42,277 bases of DNA from a virus. Of this stretch, positions 22,887 through 32,232 are shown piece after piece. Numbering within the stretch: position 1 is the first letter of the stretch; each line of letters opens with the position of its first letter. The DNA lies in IMG/VR virus record IMGVR_UViG_3300035670_009268, positions 1-42,277 of that record; one strand, given 5' to 3'. The notes under the pieces are model-generated. The model did not search any database, was not told the origin of the DNA, and saw nothing but the letters and a program-made list of their open reading frames with translations. A program made the position numbers and the translations under genes.

Positions 22887-25238
22887 TTAATTCTCACGTC
22901 TTTCTTCAGGTTTATAGTAGATTATTCTATTATGCCATACGGGTGATGCTAATAGCACTGCTGGGTTTATGTTTCCTTTAACTGTTTCTTGAAACATGTA
23001 ACTCATCCAAGTTTGTTCAAATGGGTGTTCCCACTGGACATCTAAAAACATTTTTTGATTGCCTTTTTTACTTACAATCATAGGCCAGTTAGCATAATAT
23101 ATTTCTCCTGAAATGTAGGATAGTTCATTGTGAACATCTATTTTATCAAATTTAGTTCTAGGTGCATATGGGTCTATTCCTGAGATTGGTAATTGATCAT
23201 AATCGGGCCACATGTAAGTTCTAACAGATTGAGGTACATTATACCAAGATACTTGAATATTGTTATCCATATAAACTTCAGTAAATGACAGTTTTAAGAA
23301 ATCAAAATCTTCTTTAGCCATTATCTCATGTACTTTTTTATATAAATCAGGGGTATAATTTTTAAACCCGTTTCTACAGAATCCTGTATTACTTGATGGG
23401 TTTAATCCCATATCATCTTCAAAGAAGAAATAATAATCACTGTCTGATTCTTGGAAATGTTTAGCAGCAAATAATCTACCACCATTTATACCTACATTTC
23501 CTTCCATCGGAATATATTCAAAATTATATTTTATAGCTAATTCTTGATTTTTTATTCTAGCATTTTCATCAGTTGAATTATCTAATAAGATTTTTCTAGG
23601 TTTAGACATCCAATCAGGTGAATTAGCTTCCCAAGTAGCAACAGTATGTTCTATTTGTTCTGGGAAGTTAAATGTTAACATGTATAATGATGTTTTAGAA
23701 GTATTTGGGTTGTATACTCCTTTTGGTAATACATGAGCTCGACCACCATTATTTTCTAATCTTACATTATCATCTAGTAAATCTTGGATAAATTTAACTA
23801 TAAGACCATTTTCATCTAAAGCATATCTTCTATAAATGTGTGGTTCTAAATGAGCCATTACACTAAATAATGATTCTTCAGTTCCCATATACCCAGATGC
23901 TAATGTATCTTGAAGTAAATGATAATAAGTTCCATTAGCTTGTGATAAGAAATCTTTATGACCACCAAATAATCCACCTCTACAAACATATTTTACTTCT
24001 TCACGAGCATATTTGTTTATAGCTTTAAAATCAAATCCATGAATTTCACCATTAGCTTGATATGGATAACTTAAGAATAAAAATGTATTTAAATGAGGTA
24101 TTAATTTATCTAAACATTTATTATCTGTAAAGTATTTTTCATATACTGTATTTGTTATACCAGCATCTAACCAGATAAAATAGTCTGTGTTAAATGGGTT
24201 TAATATTTTAGCATCATGGAGCATAAACATTTTTGACTGTACAATTGGGTTATACCATTCATTTGATGCTTGTGGTGAACCTGCTAACCATCCTGCTTGA
24301 TTAAGCCACTCTGGGTTGGTTCTGATTTCTTGGGTTTTATCCCAAAAAGGTTGATAAAAATTATTTTTAATATCTTCTAATTCAAACACTCTAACGTGAG
24401 TATTTGACCTACTACGTTTTGCCCAAACTAAATGTTCTAAATCTTTAGGAACGTAAATAAACATATTTACAGACATTTCTAAAAATTTATTGAAGTTTTC
24501 AATATAATGATCAAAACTTCTACCTACACGACTAATATCCCACAATCCTGTAACTACTGTTAGTTCTTTATTAGTATCCTCTACTTGTTGGATATGTATT
24601 TTTTGTGCTTTACTCTTTTTTAAAACTCCTACTTGTTCACATGCTGTGTAAACGTTATATTCTTCTCCTCTTTCTCTTAGGAAATCTTCTATAGCTGCTC
24701 TTACACCAGGAAGATCATTTCTTTCGTAATCATGGAATAAAATATATCCTCCTTCTTGAACTTTATCGTAAATTTTTGATAAACTATCATAAATAGAATC
24801 ATAAAAATCACCATCTAAAAAGGCAAAACATATTTTATCTGGGATTCGATAATCTGGGACGTCTTTAAACCATCCTTTACATGTGTATGGAGGTTTTAAT
24901 CCATTGTCTCTAAAATTTTTAATCAAGATATCTTCTGTAGTATTTAAGGTACCAGGTCTCCAACCCATTCCTTCTTCATGTTTGGATAATGGAGGTAATC
25001 CTTCGAACGAATCATATACATAAAGATCTTTATTTGAATTAGTTTCATCTAAAGTTTTTCTTAAGTATTTACTTGATTCACCTACGTAACATCCAAATTC
25101 TACAAAATCACCTTCAATTTGGTTTTCAATTACTTCTAAAGCATGTATTACTATTTGATCTAATTGTTCATCATTAATGATAGTAGGATCTATCTTGTTA
25201 TTTGGAAAACTTCTTATAATATTTAAAATATCGGCCAT
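22887..25238 (-). CDS. TylF methyltransferase - HtrL/YibB - GT-A three-domain fusion
   Basis: This 783-residue protein has three modules. Residues 1-205 match TylF/MycF O-methyltransferases: SAM motif VEFGCYVGESS (46-56), acidic metal site LDGDFYDS (D142/D144) and HD at 169-170. Residues about 225-510 resemble the HtrL/YibB family (VVTGLWDISRVGRS; FIWLDAGITNT with D358), a GT-like domain seen near LPS genes. Residues about 515-783 form a GT-A domain (LYMLTFNFPEQIEHT; metal motif FFEDDMGLNP at 605-614). The likely role is to methylate and extend a glycan in one chain. It overlaps the upstream gene by 16 bases. There is no signal peptide or membrane segment. The domain calls are from motifs; specificities are unknown. 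Confidence 0.8.
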   Translation of the reverse strand: MADILNIIRSFPNNKIDPTIINDEQLDQIVIHALEVIENQIEGDFVEFGCYVGESSKYLRKTLDETNSNKDLYVYDSFEGLPPLSKHEEGMGWRPGTLNTTEDILIKNFRDNGLKPPYTCKGWFKDVPDYRIPDKICFAFLDGDFYDSIYDSLSKIYDKVQEGGYILFHDYERNDLPGVRAAIEDFLRERGEEYNVYTACEQVGVLKKSKAQKIHIQQVEDTNKELTVVTGLWDISRVGRSFDHYIENFNKFLEMSVNMFIYVPKDLEHLVWAKRSRSNTHVRVFELEDIKNNFYQPFWDKTQEIRTNPEWLNQAGWLAGSPQASNEWYNPIVQSKMFMLHDAKILNPFNTDYFIWLDAGITNTVYEKYFTDNKCLDKLIPHLNTFLFLSYPYQANGEIHGFDFKAINKYAREEVKYVCRGGLFGGHKDFLSQANGTYYHLLQDTLASGYMGTEESLFSVMAHLEPHIYRRYALDENGLIVKFIQDLLDDNVRLENNGGRAHVLPKGVYNPNTSKTSLYMLTFNFPEQIEHTVATWEANSPDWMSKPRKILLDNSTDENARIKNQELAIKYNFEYIPMEGNVGINGGRLFAAKHFQESDSDYYFFFEDDMGLNPSSNTGFCRNGFKNYTPDLYKKVHEIMAKEDFDFLKLSFTEVYMDNNIQVSWYNVPQSVRTYMWPDYDQLPISGIDPYAPRTKFDKIDVHNELSYISGEIYYANWPMIVSKKGNQKMFLDVQWEHPFEQTWMSYMFQETVKGNINPAVLLASPVWHNRIIYYKPEERREN

Positions 25239-26236
25239 CGGTTTTGTTGTTTTAATGTTTTAATTTGTTCTATATTTTTTGAATAAAATTCTTCTAAGGT
25301 ATCACTAGGTATAAAATTAGTACCGTCTGCAAAATTATAATTTATTGGGCTAAAATATCTATCTGTAAAATAAATGTTTACTTTGTAAAATTGAGGATCA
25401 AAATTTAATACTGTTATATCGTTAATATAATTTGATACTCCAACAGGAATATAATCACATATCATGTAACCTCCACATCCATTACAGTTTTTAAAAATAT
25501 CATTTGAAAAAGATAAATTCATGGCATCATTCCACACATTAAAATATGTTTTTAACTTATCTACAGAAGAAAAATTATAATATCTAAAAGGACCTTCAGT
25601 TACATCTAATTTAATAATTATAGGAGATTTATTTGTTGGATATTTTTTACTTAATTCGTATGTTAATATAGAAGATAACTGTAGAGCAGATTCTGAACTA
25701 TGTCCTAGAGCTGATGCTACTCTAAATTCATAGCCTGGGTCTATGCCTACATGCTCCTTATGACATCCTTTCATTGAGTTTTCGGGAGTGTTAAATTGTT
25801 CCCAGAAAAGTTCTTCTGTTATTTCTCCACTTACTATTTTATCATATCTAATATCAACATCAGGATCTTGAAATACAAATTTAGTATAACCTAATTCTGC
25901 TATTCTAGGAAGTGAAAATCTATGTAAAGCATATGAAAAATCTTTTCCAACATTCATTAAATCTCTATATTCTTTACCATAATTTTCTTGATCTAATGGT
26001 ATATATTCTATTTTCTTTGAATATGGGTATTGATCTCTAACTTCATGAATATTAACAACATCAATAATCTTATTAGTTTTTGATCTTAATTCATCAAAAT
26101 CTTCAGGAACATCAGTTAAGATAATATAATCCATAGTATTATCATAACCAGTTTCTAAACTTTTTAGTAAATTATGTTTTACTCTATCTCTATAGCTGGG
26201 ACCTAAGCCCCAGGTAGATATTATAGGTTTATTCAT
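25223..26236 (-). CDS. Putative glycosyltransferase-like protein (paralogue of 27925-28734)
   Basis: This 337-residue soluble protein opens with ISTWGLGPSYRDRVKHNLL and later has DYIILTDVPED, a strand-then-Asp pattern of nucleotide-sugar enzymes. A candidate metal motif FQDPDVDIRYD lies near residue 130. It shares the segment pattern G-P-x-Y-R ... Y-x-I-L-T-D ... and YFNVWNDAM/FYIWNEVI with the gene at 27925-28734, so the two are probably paralogues. The CAZy family is not recognised; a GT-A or GT8-like fold is my best guess. It overlaps the carbamoyltransferase gene by 8 bases and the fused gene by 16 bases, so it belongs to this glycan operon. Confidence 0.6.
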   Translation of the reverse strand: MNKPIISTWGLGPSYRDRVKHNLLKSLETGYDNTMDYIILTDVPEDFDELRSKTNKIIDVVNIHEVRDQYPYSKKIEYIPLDQENYGKEYRDLMNVGKDFSYALHRFSLPRIAELGYTKFVFQDPDVDIRYDKIVSGEITEELFWEQFNTPENSMKGCHKEHVGIDPGYEFRVASALGHSSESALQLSSILTYELSKKYPTNKSPIIIKLDVTEGPFRYYNFSSVDKLKTYFNVWNDAMNLSFSNDIFKNCNGCGGYMICDYIPVGVSNYINDITVLNFDPQFYKVNIYFTDRYFSPINYNFADGTNFIPSDTLEEFYSKNIEQIKTLKQQNRWPIF

Positions 26237-27911
26237 ATTTTGGAAATATTTCTTTTCTAATGTAATAATTTTCTAGTAGTAAACAATCCAATTCAGTAGT
26301 GTTATATATAATAAATGCATCTTTATATGTAGATAAAATAGGTTTACCGTTTACATTAAAGGAAGTGTTTAATAATACTCCTACTCCTGTTTTCTTTTCA
26401 AATTCAGTTAATAAATCATATAGAAATTCATTTTGTTCTCTAGTTACTGTTTGAACTCTAGCCGTGTTATCAACATGTGTAATAGCAGCTAATTTATCTC
26501 TCCATTCTGATCTTACCTTAGGGCAAAAAGACATCCATCTAGATTCACCTTCAAATTCAAAATATTTTGAAACATCTTCTAAACGTACAACTGGAGCGAA
26601 GGGTCTATACCATTCTCTATGTTTTACTTTGGCATTTAAAATATCTTTCATTTCAGCAATAGACGGATTACATATTATACTTCTATTACCTAATGCTCTA
26701 GGTCCATGTTCTGATTGGTTTTTAACAATTCCTACTATTTTACCATCTATTAAATCATTTAATAAAATTGAAGGATCATATTGTTCGTAAGGGTGAAATT
26801 CTTCATCCTTTTCCATTAATTTTTTAACATTTGGATATTCTGGGAGTAGTTGAGCTATTAGATTTTGGTCTAAAATAGGTAATCCTTTATATGTTAAATC
26901 ACAAGCTGTTTCTGGTTTTAAATGTTTTAACATTAATCCAGTTGCAATACCACAATCATTAGGATTAGGACCAACAAATACTTCTTTATTAAATTCTTCT
27001 CTAACTCTAGTATTTAAAATAATATTTAAAGCACACCCTCCTGTTATACACACAGGTAGATCAGGATATTCTTCAAAATATGGTTTTGCTACTTCTAAGA
27101 AACAATCTTCAAAAGCTCGTTGAGCAGTTGCTGCTACATCGTAAGCTATTTGTCCTTCTAATCTATCATTAATGTTAAATGTTACTCCAATTTTTCCTCC
27201 TAATTTGTTTATTTTTTCAACATAATCATCATTTCCTCCATCTGGATCACTTTTAAAGAATTCTATAAATGCTTCTAGCCATTCTGGTTTGTAAGTTCCA
27301 TAAGATACTAATCCCATTATTTTACCAGGCCATACTAGATTTCCATCTCCTAACCCTTCCATTTGGATATCTTTTAAATATTGACCAAATACCATATAAG
27401 CAAATCCTAAATTATAGTATAGATTAGGATCACCCATTACAGGATTTTTAACTTGTTCTAATAATTTAATTTCTTCTCCTCGTGTAGCATGGTATACATT
27501 AAATTCTCCATCATCACCACCTCCATCAAAAGAAAATACTAAAGCTTCCTTATATGGAGATTGATAAAACACCCCACAAGCATGTGATTCATGATGTAAC
27601 CCATGAATATAATTTTTTGCTTTTATTTTGTATACTGTCTGAAATATTTCATGTTCTCCATTGAATTTTTCACCTACAAAATCTGTTGATGAGAAATAAC
27701 AATTTTCAAATTCAGATATGTTATATTCTTTTTCTATCCATTTAAGAATTTCTTCTAAACATATCATTATATATCTAGGAGTTTTGTATTGAGTTAACCC
27801 TACGTTTTTATAATTTAGAAATCGTTCCATTTCTATAACACATAAGATTTCTCCTTTGTCTTCAATTACTACAGCTCCATTATGTGAGCCGTGTATGCTT
27901 ATATTTGCCAT
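26229..27911 (-). CDS. O-carbamoyltransferase (NodU/CmcH family)
   Basis: This two-domain carbamoyltransferase of 560 residues makes a carbamoyl adenylate from carbamoyl phosphate and ATP and passes the carbamoyl group to a hydroxyl, usually on a sugar. The N-terminal TsaD-like domain has the metal/ligand motif HGLHHESHACG (H106, H107, H110) and the phosphate-binding FSFDGGGDDG (D129). A second motif is CITGGCALN near residue 288. The C-terminal YrdC-like domain has SEHGPRALGNRSI and LLNTSFNVNGKPI. The length and motif set are complete. The start at 27911 is set by MANISIHGSHNGA. Relatives exist in marine T4-like phages. A sugar acceptor is likely given the glycosyltransferases on both sides, but a nucleobase acceptor is not excluded. 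Confidence 0.93.
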   Translation of the reverse strand: MANISIHGSHNGAVVIEDKGEILCVIEMERFLNYKNVGLTQYKTPRYIMICLEEILKWIEKEYNISEFENCYFSSTDFVGEKFNGEHEIFQTVYKIKAKNYIHGLHHESHACGVFYQSPYKEALVFSFDGGGDDGEFNVYHATRGEEIKLLEQVKNPVMGDPNLYYNLGFAYMVFGQYLKDIQMEGLGDGNLVWPGKIMGLVSYGTYKPEWLEAFIEFFKSDPDGGNDDYVEKINKLGGKIGVTFNINDRLEGQIAYDVAATAQRAFEDCFLEVAKPYFEEYPDLPVCITGGCALNIILNTRVREEFNKEVFVGPNPNDCGIATGLMLKHLKPETACDLTYKGLPILDQNLIAQLLPEYPNVKKLMEKDEEFHPYEQYDPSILLNDLIDGKIVGIVKNQSEHGPRALGNRSIICNPSIAEMKDILNAKVKHREWYRPFAPVVRLEDVSKYFEFEGESRWMSFCPKVRSEWRDKLAAITHVDNTARVQTVTREQNEFLYDLLTEFEKKTGVGVLLNTSFNVNGKPILSTYKDAFIIYNTTELDCLLLENYYIRKEIFPKYE

Positions 27912-27924
27912 ATTTAAAATTTAT

Positions 27925-28734
27925 TTATACCCAAAATCGTTCAACTTCTCTATTATGTTTTACATCAAATAAATTTGATATATTTCCTACATTAATATTT
28001 AATAAATTATATATAGGAGCTAAAATATATTCATCATGAATAACATAAGAACCCTTATATTGATTTATTTTTTTACTTTCATATAAAAATTCAATTACTT
28101 CATTCCATATATAAAATAAATTTTTTAAATCATCTAAAGTATTAGGAATATATAAGCGTGCTGCTTCATCTAAAACTAATAAATTTTTATCTATAGATTT
28201 ATTATATTTGTTTTCTAAAAATGAAATTATAGGTTTCATATCCATGTAACTAATAATTGAAGGTTCTTGTGCATTACTATACCATCGTGATATAGAATTA
28301 TATATATTATTAGTATTTTGAAAAAAATATTCATTAACTCCATTAAATGTAATAGCAGCATCAGTACAAAGCATAGCTACATTTTTTACATCTAATTTAA
28401 TAGCTTGTAACACATTAAATCTATATGTAGAAAAAGGAAAAAGATATTTAGTTTGAATAAAATTATTAGCATATTCTTGCTCATTTGTACTTTCTAAAAA
28501 ATATTCATTTTTCTCTAAATCAGGAAACTCAGAATAAAAATCTTTTAATTCATTTACTATTAAATTTTTTCTAGTTAAATCACTAAAATATGATTTATCA
28601 TCTGTTAATATACAATAATATAAATTGTCATCATCAAAATAATAATCCTTAATTTTATCGTATACACTTTTTCTATATGTTGGACCACAACATGTATAAC
28701 CAATAACTAAAGGTTCTTGTATAATGCTACTCAT
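27925..28734 (-). CDS. Putative glycosyltransferase-like protein (paralogue of 25223-26236)
   Basis: This 269-residue protein is related to the one on the other side of the carbamoyltransferase: both have a G-P-x-Y-R motif at the N-terminus (CCGPTYRKSVYDK), a strand ending CILTDD, and a helical FYIWNEVIEFL segment. The acidic motif of its relative (DPDVD) is reduced here to CTDAAITF, so metal-dependent catalysis is doubtful. Possible readings are a divergent GT, a non-catalytic partner, or a protein with a different active site. It overlaps the upstream GT-B-like gene by 8 bases. It has no signal peptide or membrane helix. Confidence 0.55.
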   Translation of the reverse strand: MSSIIQEPLVIGYTCCGPTYRKSVYDKIKDYYFDDDNLYYCILTDDKSYFSDLTRKNLIVNELKDFYSEFPDLEKNEYFLESTNEQEYANNFIQTKYLFPFSTYRFNVLQAIKLDVKNVAMLCTDAAITFNGVNEYFFQNTNNIYNSISRWYSNAQEPSIISYMDMKPIISFLENKYNKSIDKNLLVLDEAARLYIPNTLDDLKNLFYIWNEVIEFLYESKKINQYKGSYVIHDEYILAPIYNLLNINVGNISNLFDVKHNREVERFWV

Positions 28735-29653
28735 TTAATTCTAATCTATTTACTATATGGTTAATTCTGTTTTGAGGACTACAATAATTAATATAATATT
28801 CTCTAGCATTTTTTACAATAAAATCTAAAAATTCTTTATCATCTTTTACTTCAAAGAATCGTTTTTTATAAGCTTCTATATATGCTTCACCCCCTATTCT
28901 ATCTTCTCTAGCGCTGCATCCAAAATCCCCTCTAGGAATTGATATGTAATGGTAATCTGGGATTAAAGGTGGGTCAAAAGGGGTAAAATATTCAAGTCTT
29001 ATCATAGGTAATCCTATAGCCATATATTCAATATCTCTATAACATATTTCAGCATTACTAGATATGGAAAGTCCTACTTTATATTCTATAGCTTGTTTTA
29101 GATAATCTTCAATTGGTAGAAGTTGATTACCAGGTCCTAAAGGTGTTGGACATAAATTTAATTCAGATAATATATAAGGATCTTCTCTTCTAGTTGTGGA
29201 TAACCAAAATAATTGATCTTTTAAACTGTTAAAATCTTTAAATCTTCTTAAATTATAAAAATGATCATGATTTGTTTGAGGAGTAAAGGTATAAAAGGTT
29301 GTAGGTTTTACTGTAAAAGTATGAACTGAGAAGTCATAATTTGGAGGTAACCAATGAACCTGTTGAGTTAAAAGTAAAATATCATTTTTATTATCACGAC
29401 TTTTAAAAATATCAAACAATTTTGTTGGACTTTCAGACCATGTAATTGCTTTTAATATATCATTTTTTTCATCATGTATTATTAATTCACAATCTGGAAG
29501 GTCATAATTAAATTTTTTTATAGGTAAATAACCTCCTTTTTTGTGAATAATTTCTGCATTGAGATTTTCTTTTAGATAATTTACTAATCCTAAAAAAACA
29601 TCATTCCAACCCATATAAGGGTATTGGGTTTCTAAAAAATAGACTTTTAACAT
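28727..29653 (-). CDS. Putative glycosyltransferase (GT-B/exostosin-like)
   Basis: The frame could start at 29665, but I choose the Met at 29653 (MLKVYFLETQYPY), which lies just after the stop of the preceding gene. The N-terminal half begins like a GT-B domain. The C-terminal half has a donor-site-like segment SSNAEICYRDIEYMAIGLPMI near residues 205-225, similar in layout to group 1 and exostosin transferases where an acidic residue precedes a small hydrophobic helix. The C-terminal region is helical. No membrane segment is present. Function in glycan assembly is inferred from motif layout and context; a precise family is not recognised. Confidence 0.55.
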   Translation of the reverse strand: MLKVYFLETQYPYMGWNDVFLGLVNYLKENLNAEIIHKKGGYLPIKKFNYDLPDCELIIHDEKNDILKAITWSESPTKLFDIFKSRDNKNDILLLTQQVHWLPPNYDFSVHTFTVKPTTFYTFTPQTNHDHFYNLRRFKDFNSLKDQLFWLSTTRREDPYILSELNLCPTPLGPGNQLLPIEDYLKQAIEYKVGLSISSNAEICYRDIEYMAIGLPMIRLEYFTPFDPPLIPDYHYISIPRGDFGCSAREDRIGGEAYIEAYKKRFFEVKDDKEFLDFIVKNAREYYINYCSPQNRINHIVNRLELNE

Positions 29654-29654
29654 T

Positions 29655-30941
29655 TTACTTTCCATAATTTATTGGTCCTTCTATTCGTTCTGCCCATTCT
29701 TGAGATTTACTATGAGCCCAAATAACCCATTTTGTTGGTACTTTATCAGTTAAGAAAAATTTCTCTTCATTGTACCAATCTCCTTGAAGACTCATTATTT
29801 GTTTAATTTGATATTCATTATAATCTTCTCTCCATATTTCATTTCCATTTTCATCATCAAATGCTACAACCCAGAAATCATAATCTTTTAATTTAAAAGT
29901 AGTTTTATTAAATTGTAATAAATGATAAAATGAAAACATAAATGAATCTTCCCATTCTTGATCATCTTCAATAAATGGATTTGGTGGATATTGATTCTCT
30001 AATGTATATCGTTGTACTGCTCGTTTCTTAAAATGAATACCAGCATATTTTTCATAATCTCTTAAAGTACGCTCAGTTCCTAAATCATAACCAGTTAAAT
30101 CAAATCCATTATCTTCTGTTTGAAGTAATTGTCTAATTTTAGCTCTAGCTATATTTTGTTGAGTCCACCAGTCTTCACCTCGTTTAGATTGATCATCCCA
30201 TACTAGAATACCATCACGTTCTTCTCTCATAGTAGCATGCCATACAACTAATTTATGTGGGTGAAACATATCATAACCATGAGTATATGAACGTACTGTT
30301 AAATTTAATTCTTCACCACTAAAGTATATATCAGCATCATGAAGAACAGTTTTAGCCCAATGACTATCAGCAAAGCAAAAATGTCCTGATAAGAATCTTG
30401 ATGGTGCTGGTTCTGTCATGTCTTTCCACCCGTGTAATAATCCTGGTCTAATGAATATTGTTCCGTGTGGGTAGAACGAAGCAAATGTTTGTTGCCATGG
30501 TTCCATAGTACGCTCAACAGGATCATTAAATGGATTATAGTAAGGTAAATAAGCAGCTAATATAGGTTTTTTATGACCTTTAGCTTTTAATTGGTCATGC
30601 ATTTCAATTAATGTAACATCCCAATCTTGTGCAAATCTATGGTGAGAATCTAACTGACAAATGTATTCTTCATTTGTAATTAAAGTATTGATTTGGTAAC
30701 GAGCATAAGGTAATCCTTTAGCTTCTGTGTATGGTATATCAATAATTTTAAAGCGCTTGTCTTTTCTGTAAGCGTCAATATTATCAAATCCATCCTCATC
30801 ATTGTATTGGCGACATATACCAAATACTAATCTTTTAGGATATTTTGCATTATTTAATGCAGATTCTATTGTAGGAATTAATTCAGGTTCTCTATACGCT
30901 GGTAGATGAATGAATATTTTGCGGTTTTCTGCTTTTTTCAT
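29655..30941 (-). CDS. GT60-like GlcNAc-transferase paralogue
   Basis: The protein resembles the GT60 family (polypeptide alpha-GlcNAc transferases, Skp1-type). The catalytic region has IFIHLPAYREPELIPT near the start, then CQLDSHHRFAQDWD with the DSH metal motif, and FSGEELNLTVRSYTHGYD with a second acidic pair and HPH motif (MFHPHKLVVWH). The frame is open 13 codons further upstream, but I place the start at 30941 because it makes a TAATG overlap with the previous stop and matches the start of its twin. The C-terminal domain (about residues 330-428) contains FWVVAFDDENG and WVIWAHSKSQEWA repeats shared with the twin. The known GT60 acceptor is a protein, so a protein glycan is possible. Confidence 0.82.
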   Translation of the reverse strand: MKKAENRKIFIHLPAYREPELIPTIESALNNAKYPKRLVFGICRQYNDEDGFDNIDAYRKDKRFKIIDIPYTEAKGLPYARYQINTLITNEEYICQLDSHHRFAQDWDVTLIEMHDQLKAKGHKKPILAAYLPYYNPFNDPVERTMEPWQQTFASFYPHGTIFIRPGLLHGWKDMTEPAPSRFLSGHFCFADSHWAKTVLHDADIYFSGEELNLTVRSYTHGYDMFHPHKLVVWHATMREERDGILVWDDQSKRGEDWWTQQNIARAKIRQLLQTEDNGFDLTGYDLGTERTLRDYEKYAGIHFKKRAVQRYTLENQYPPNPFIEDDQEWEDSFMFSFYHLLQFNKTTFKLKDYDFWVVAFDDENGNEIWREDYNEYQIKQIMSLQGDWYNEEKFFLTDKVPTKWVIWAHSKSQEWAERIEGPINYGK

Positions 30942-32218
30942 TAATAAGGTATTTCGTTTTGTATTATTTCGTGATTCCATTCTTTAGATAGACTGTGTGG
31001 CCATAGTAACCAACTTGTTGGGTATTCTATACAATCAAATTCTCGCCAAATATCATAAAATTGTCCTGGGCTTCCAAGTTTTATTCGGTTAATTTCCTCG
31101 ACATCAGCATCTTGTCTATGAATTTCAACACCATTTTTATCCTTGAATGCTATTACCCAACAATCATAATCTTCTTCAGTAAGTGAACCTTTATAAACGT
31201 TAATACAATATTTAAAACGTCGAGTCATGTTAGCTTCCCATTCTTCTTCAGTTGTGTATGGTACTGGTAGTAGTTTGTGTTGAGATGTATGAATATGAAC
31301 ACGTTTTCCTTTGAAATCAACACCTATATAGCGTTCAAATTCCGCTAAAGTACGTTCAGTTCCTAGATCATAACCTACAAAATCAAAATCTTCTCTACTT
31401 TCATTATCTATACCAAATAATGCTCGATATTTTCTAAATGAACGTTTATCTAAAGGTGAAAATTGATGATCATCCCAATGACGTTGTTTTCCTTCTCTAG
31501 TATATTCATGCCATATAACAGGAATATGAGGGTGAAACAAGTCATACCCATGTGTATAAGCACGAGCAGCTATAGATGTTTCTTCTCCATGGAAATACAA
31601 ATCAGGATCATGTGGTACTTCGCGTACGAAACTACCTAAAGTAAAGGCGAAGTGTCCTGAATATAATCTAGCTGGTATTGGTTCTTTAATATCTTTCCAA
31701 TTTTGTACATAGTCAGGAGTAATGAATATGGGACCTTCAGGCATAAATCTATCATAATTTGTGTGCCATACTTCTATATTCCTACCTGCCGGGTCATTTT
31801 TAGGGAAATATCCAGGTAAATAAGCAGTTAATAAGGGTTTTTTATGACCTTTACTTTGAAGACCTTTTAACATATTAATTAAAGTCTCATCCCAATTCTT
31901 ATCGAATCGGTGATGAGAATCTAATTGTAATGTGTATTTTTCTCCGTTGTAATGTCTTTGAAGTTTATTTCGAGCCCAACATACGCCTTTTGCATCCTTA
32001 TAATGTATATCTAATATATCAAAACGAGGATCATTTTTGTATTGATCTAAAGTATCCCATTTATCTTCTTCAGCGTGTTGCCAAGCAATACAGAAACGTA
32101 AATTTTCAGGATATTTAGCATTATCTAGACAACTTTCTAAAGTAGGAAGTAATTCAGGGTCTCGATAAGAAGCGATTTGTACGAATATAGTTTCGTCAGA
32201 AATCTTTTTTTTAGACAT
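30941..32218 (-). CDS. GT60-like GlcNAc-transferase paralogue
   Basis: This is a 425-residue twin of the following gene. The GT60-type motifs are IFVQIASYRDPELLPT, LQLDSHHRFDKNWD (DSH metal site), YFHGEETSIAARAYTHGYD and LFHPHIPVIWHEYT. The C-terminal domain has YDCWVIAFKDKNGVEI and SWLLWPHSLSKEW, matching the other copy. Both copies keep all catalytic-looking residues, so both may be active on different acceptors or in sequence. The tandem arrangement with a one-base overlap points to an old duplication inside the operon. It is the first gene of this glycan block as transcribed, preceded by a short membrane-protein gene. Confidence 0.85.
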   Translation of the reverse strand: MSKKKISDETIFVQIASYRDPELLPTLESCLDNAKYPENLRFCIAWQHAEEDKWDTLDQYKNDPRFDILDIHYKDAKGVCWARNKLQRHYNGEKYTLQLDSHHRFDKNWDETLINMLKGLQSKGHKKPLLTAYLPGYFPKNDPAGRNIEVWHTNYDRFMPEGPIFITPDYVQNWKDIKEPIPARLYSGHFAFTLGSFVREVPHDPDLYFHGEETSIAARAYTHGYDLFHPHIPVIWHEYTREGKQRHWDDHQFSPLDKRSFRKYRALFGIDNESREDFDFVGYDLGTERTLAEFERYIGVDFKGKRVHIHTSQHKLLPVPYTTEEEWEANMTRRFKYCINVYKGSLTEEDYDCWVIAFKDKNGVEIHRQDADVEEINRIKLGSPGQFYDIWREFDCIEYPTSWLLWPHSLSKEWNHEIIQNEIPY

Positions 32219-32232
32219 AACTAAGATTTATA

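Noticed and set aside
27922-27929. Exact T4-type late promoter motif TATAAATA on the minus strand before the carbamoyltransferase
   Set aside because: It is only 10 bases from the ATG and lies in the stop region of the previous gene, leaving almost no leader; probably a chance AT-rich match. Another match inside gp44 (about 16176) shows the motif occurs by chance.
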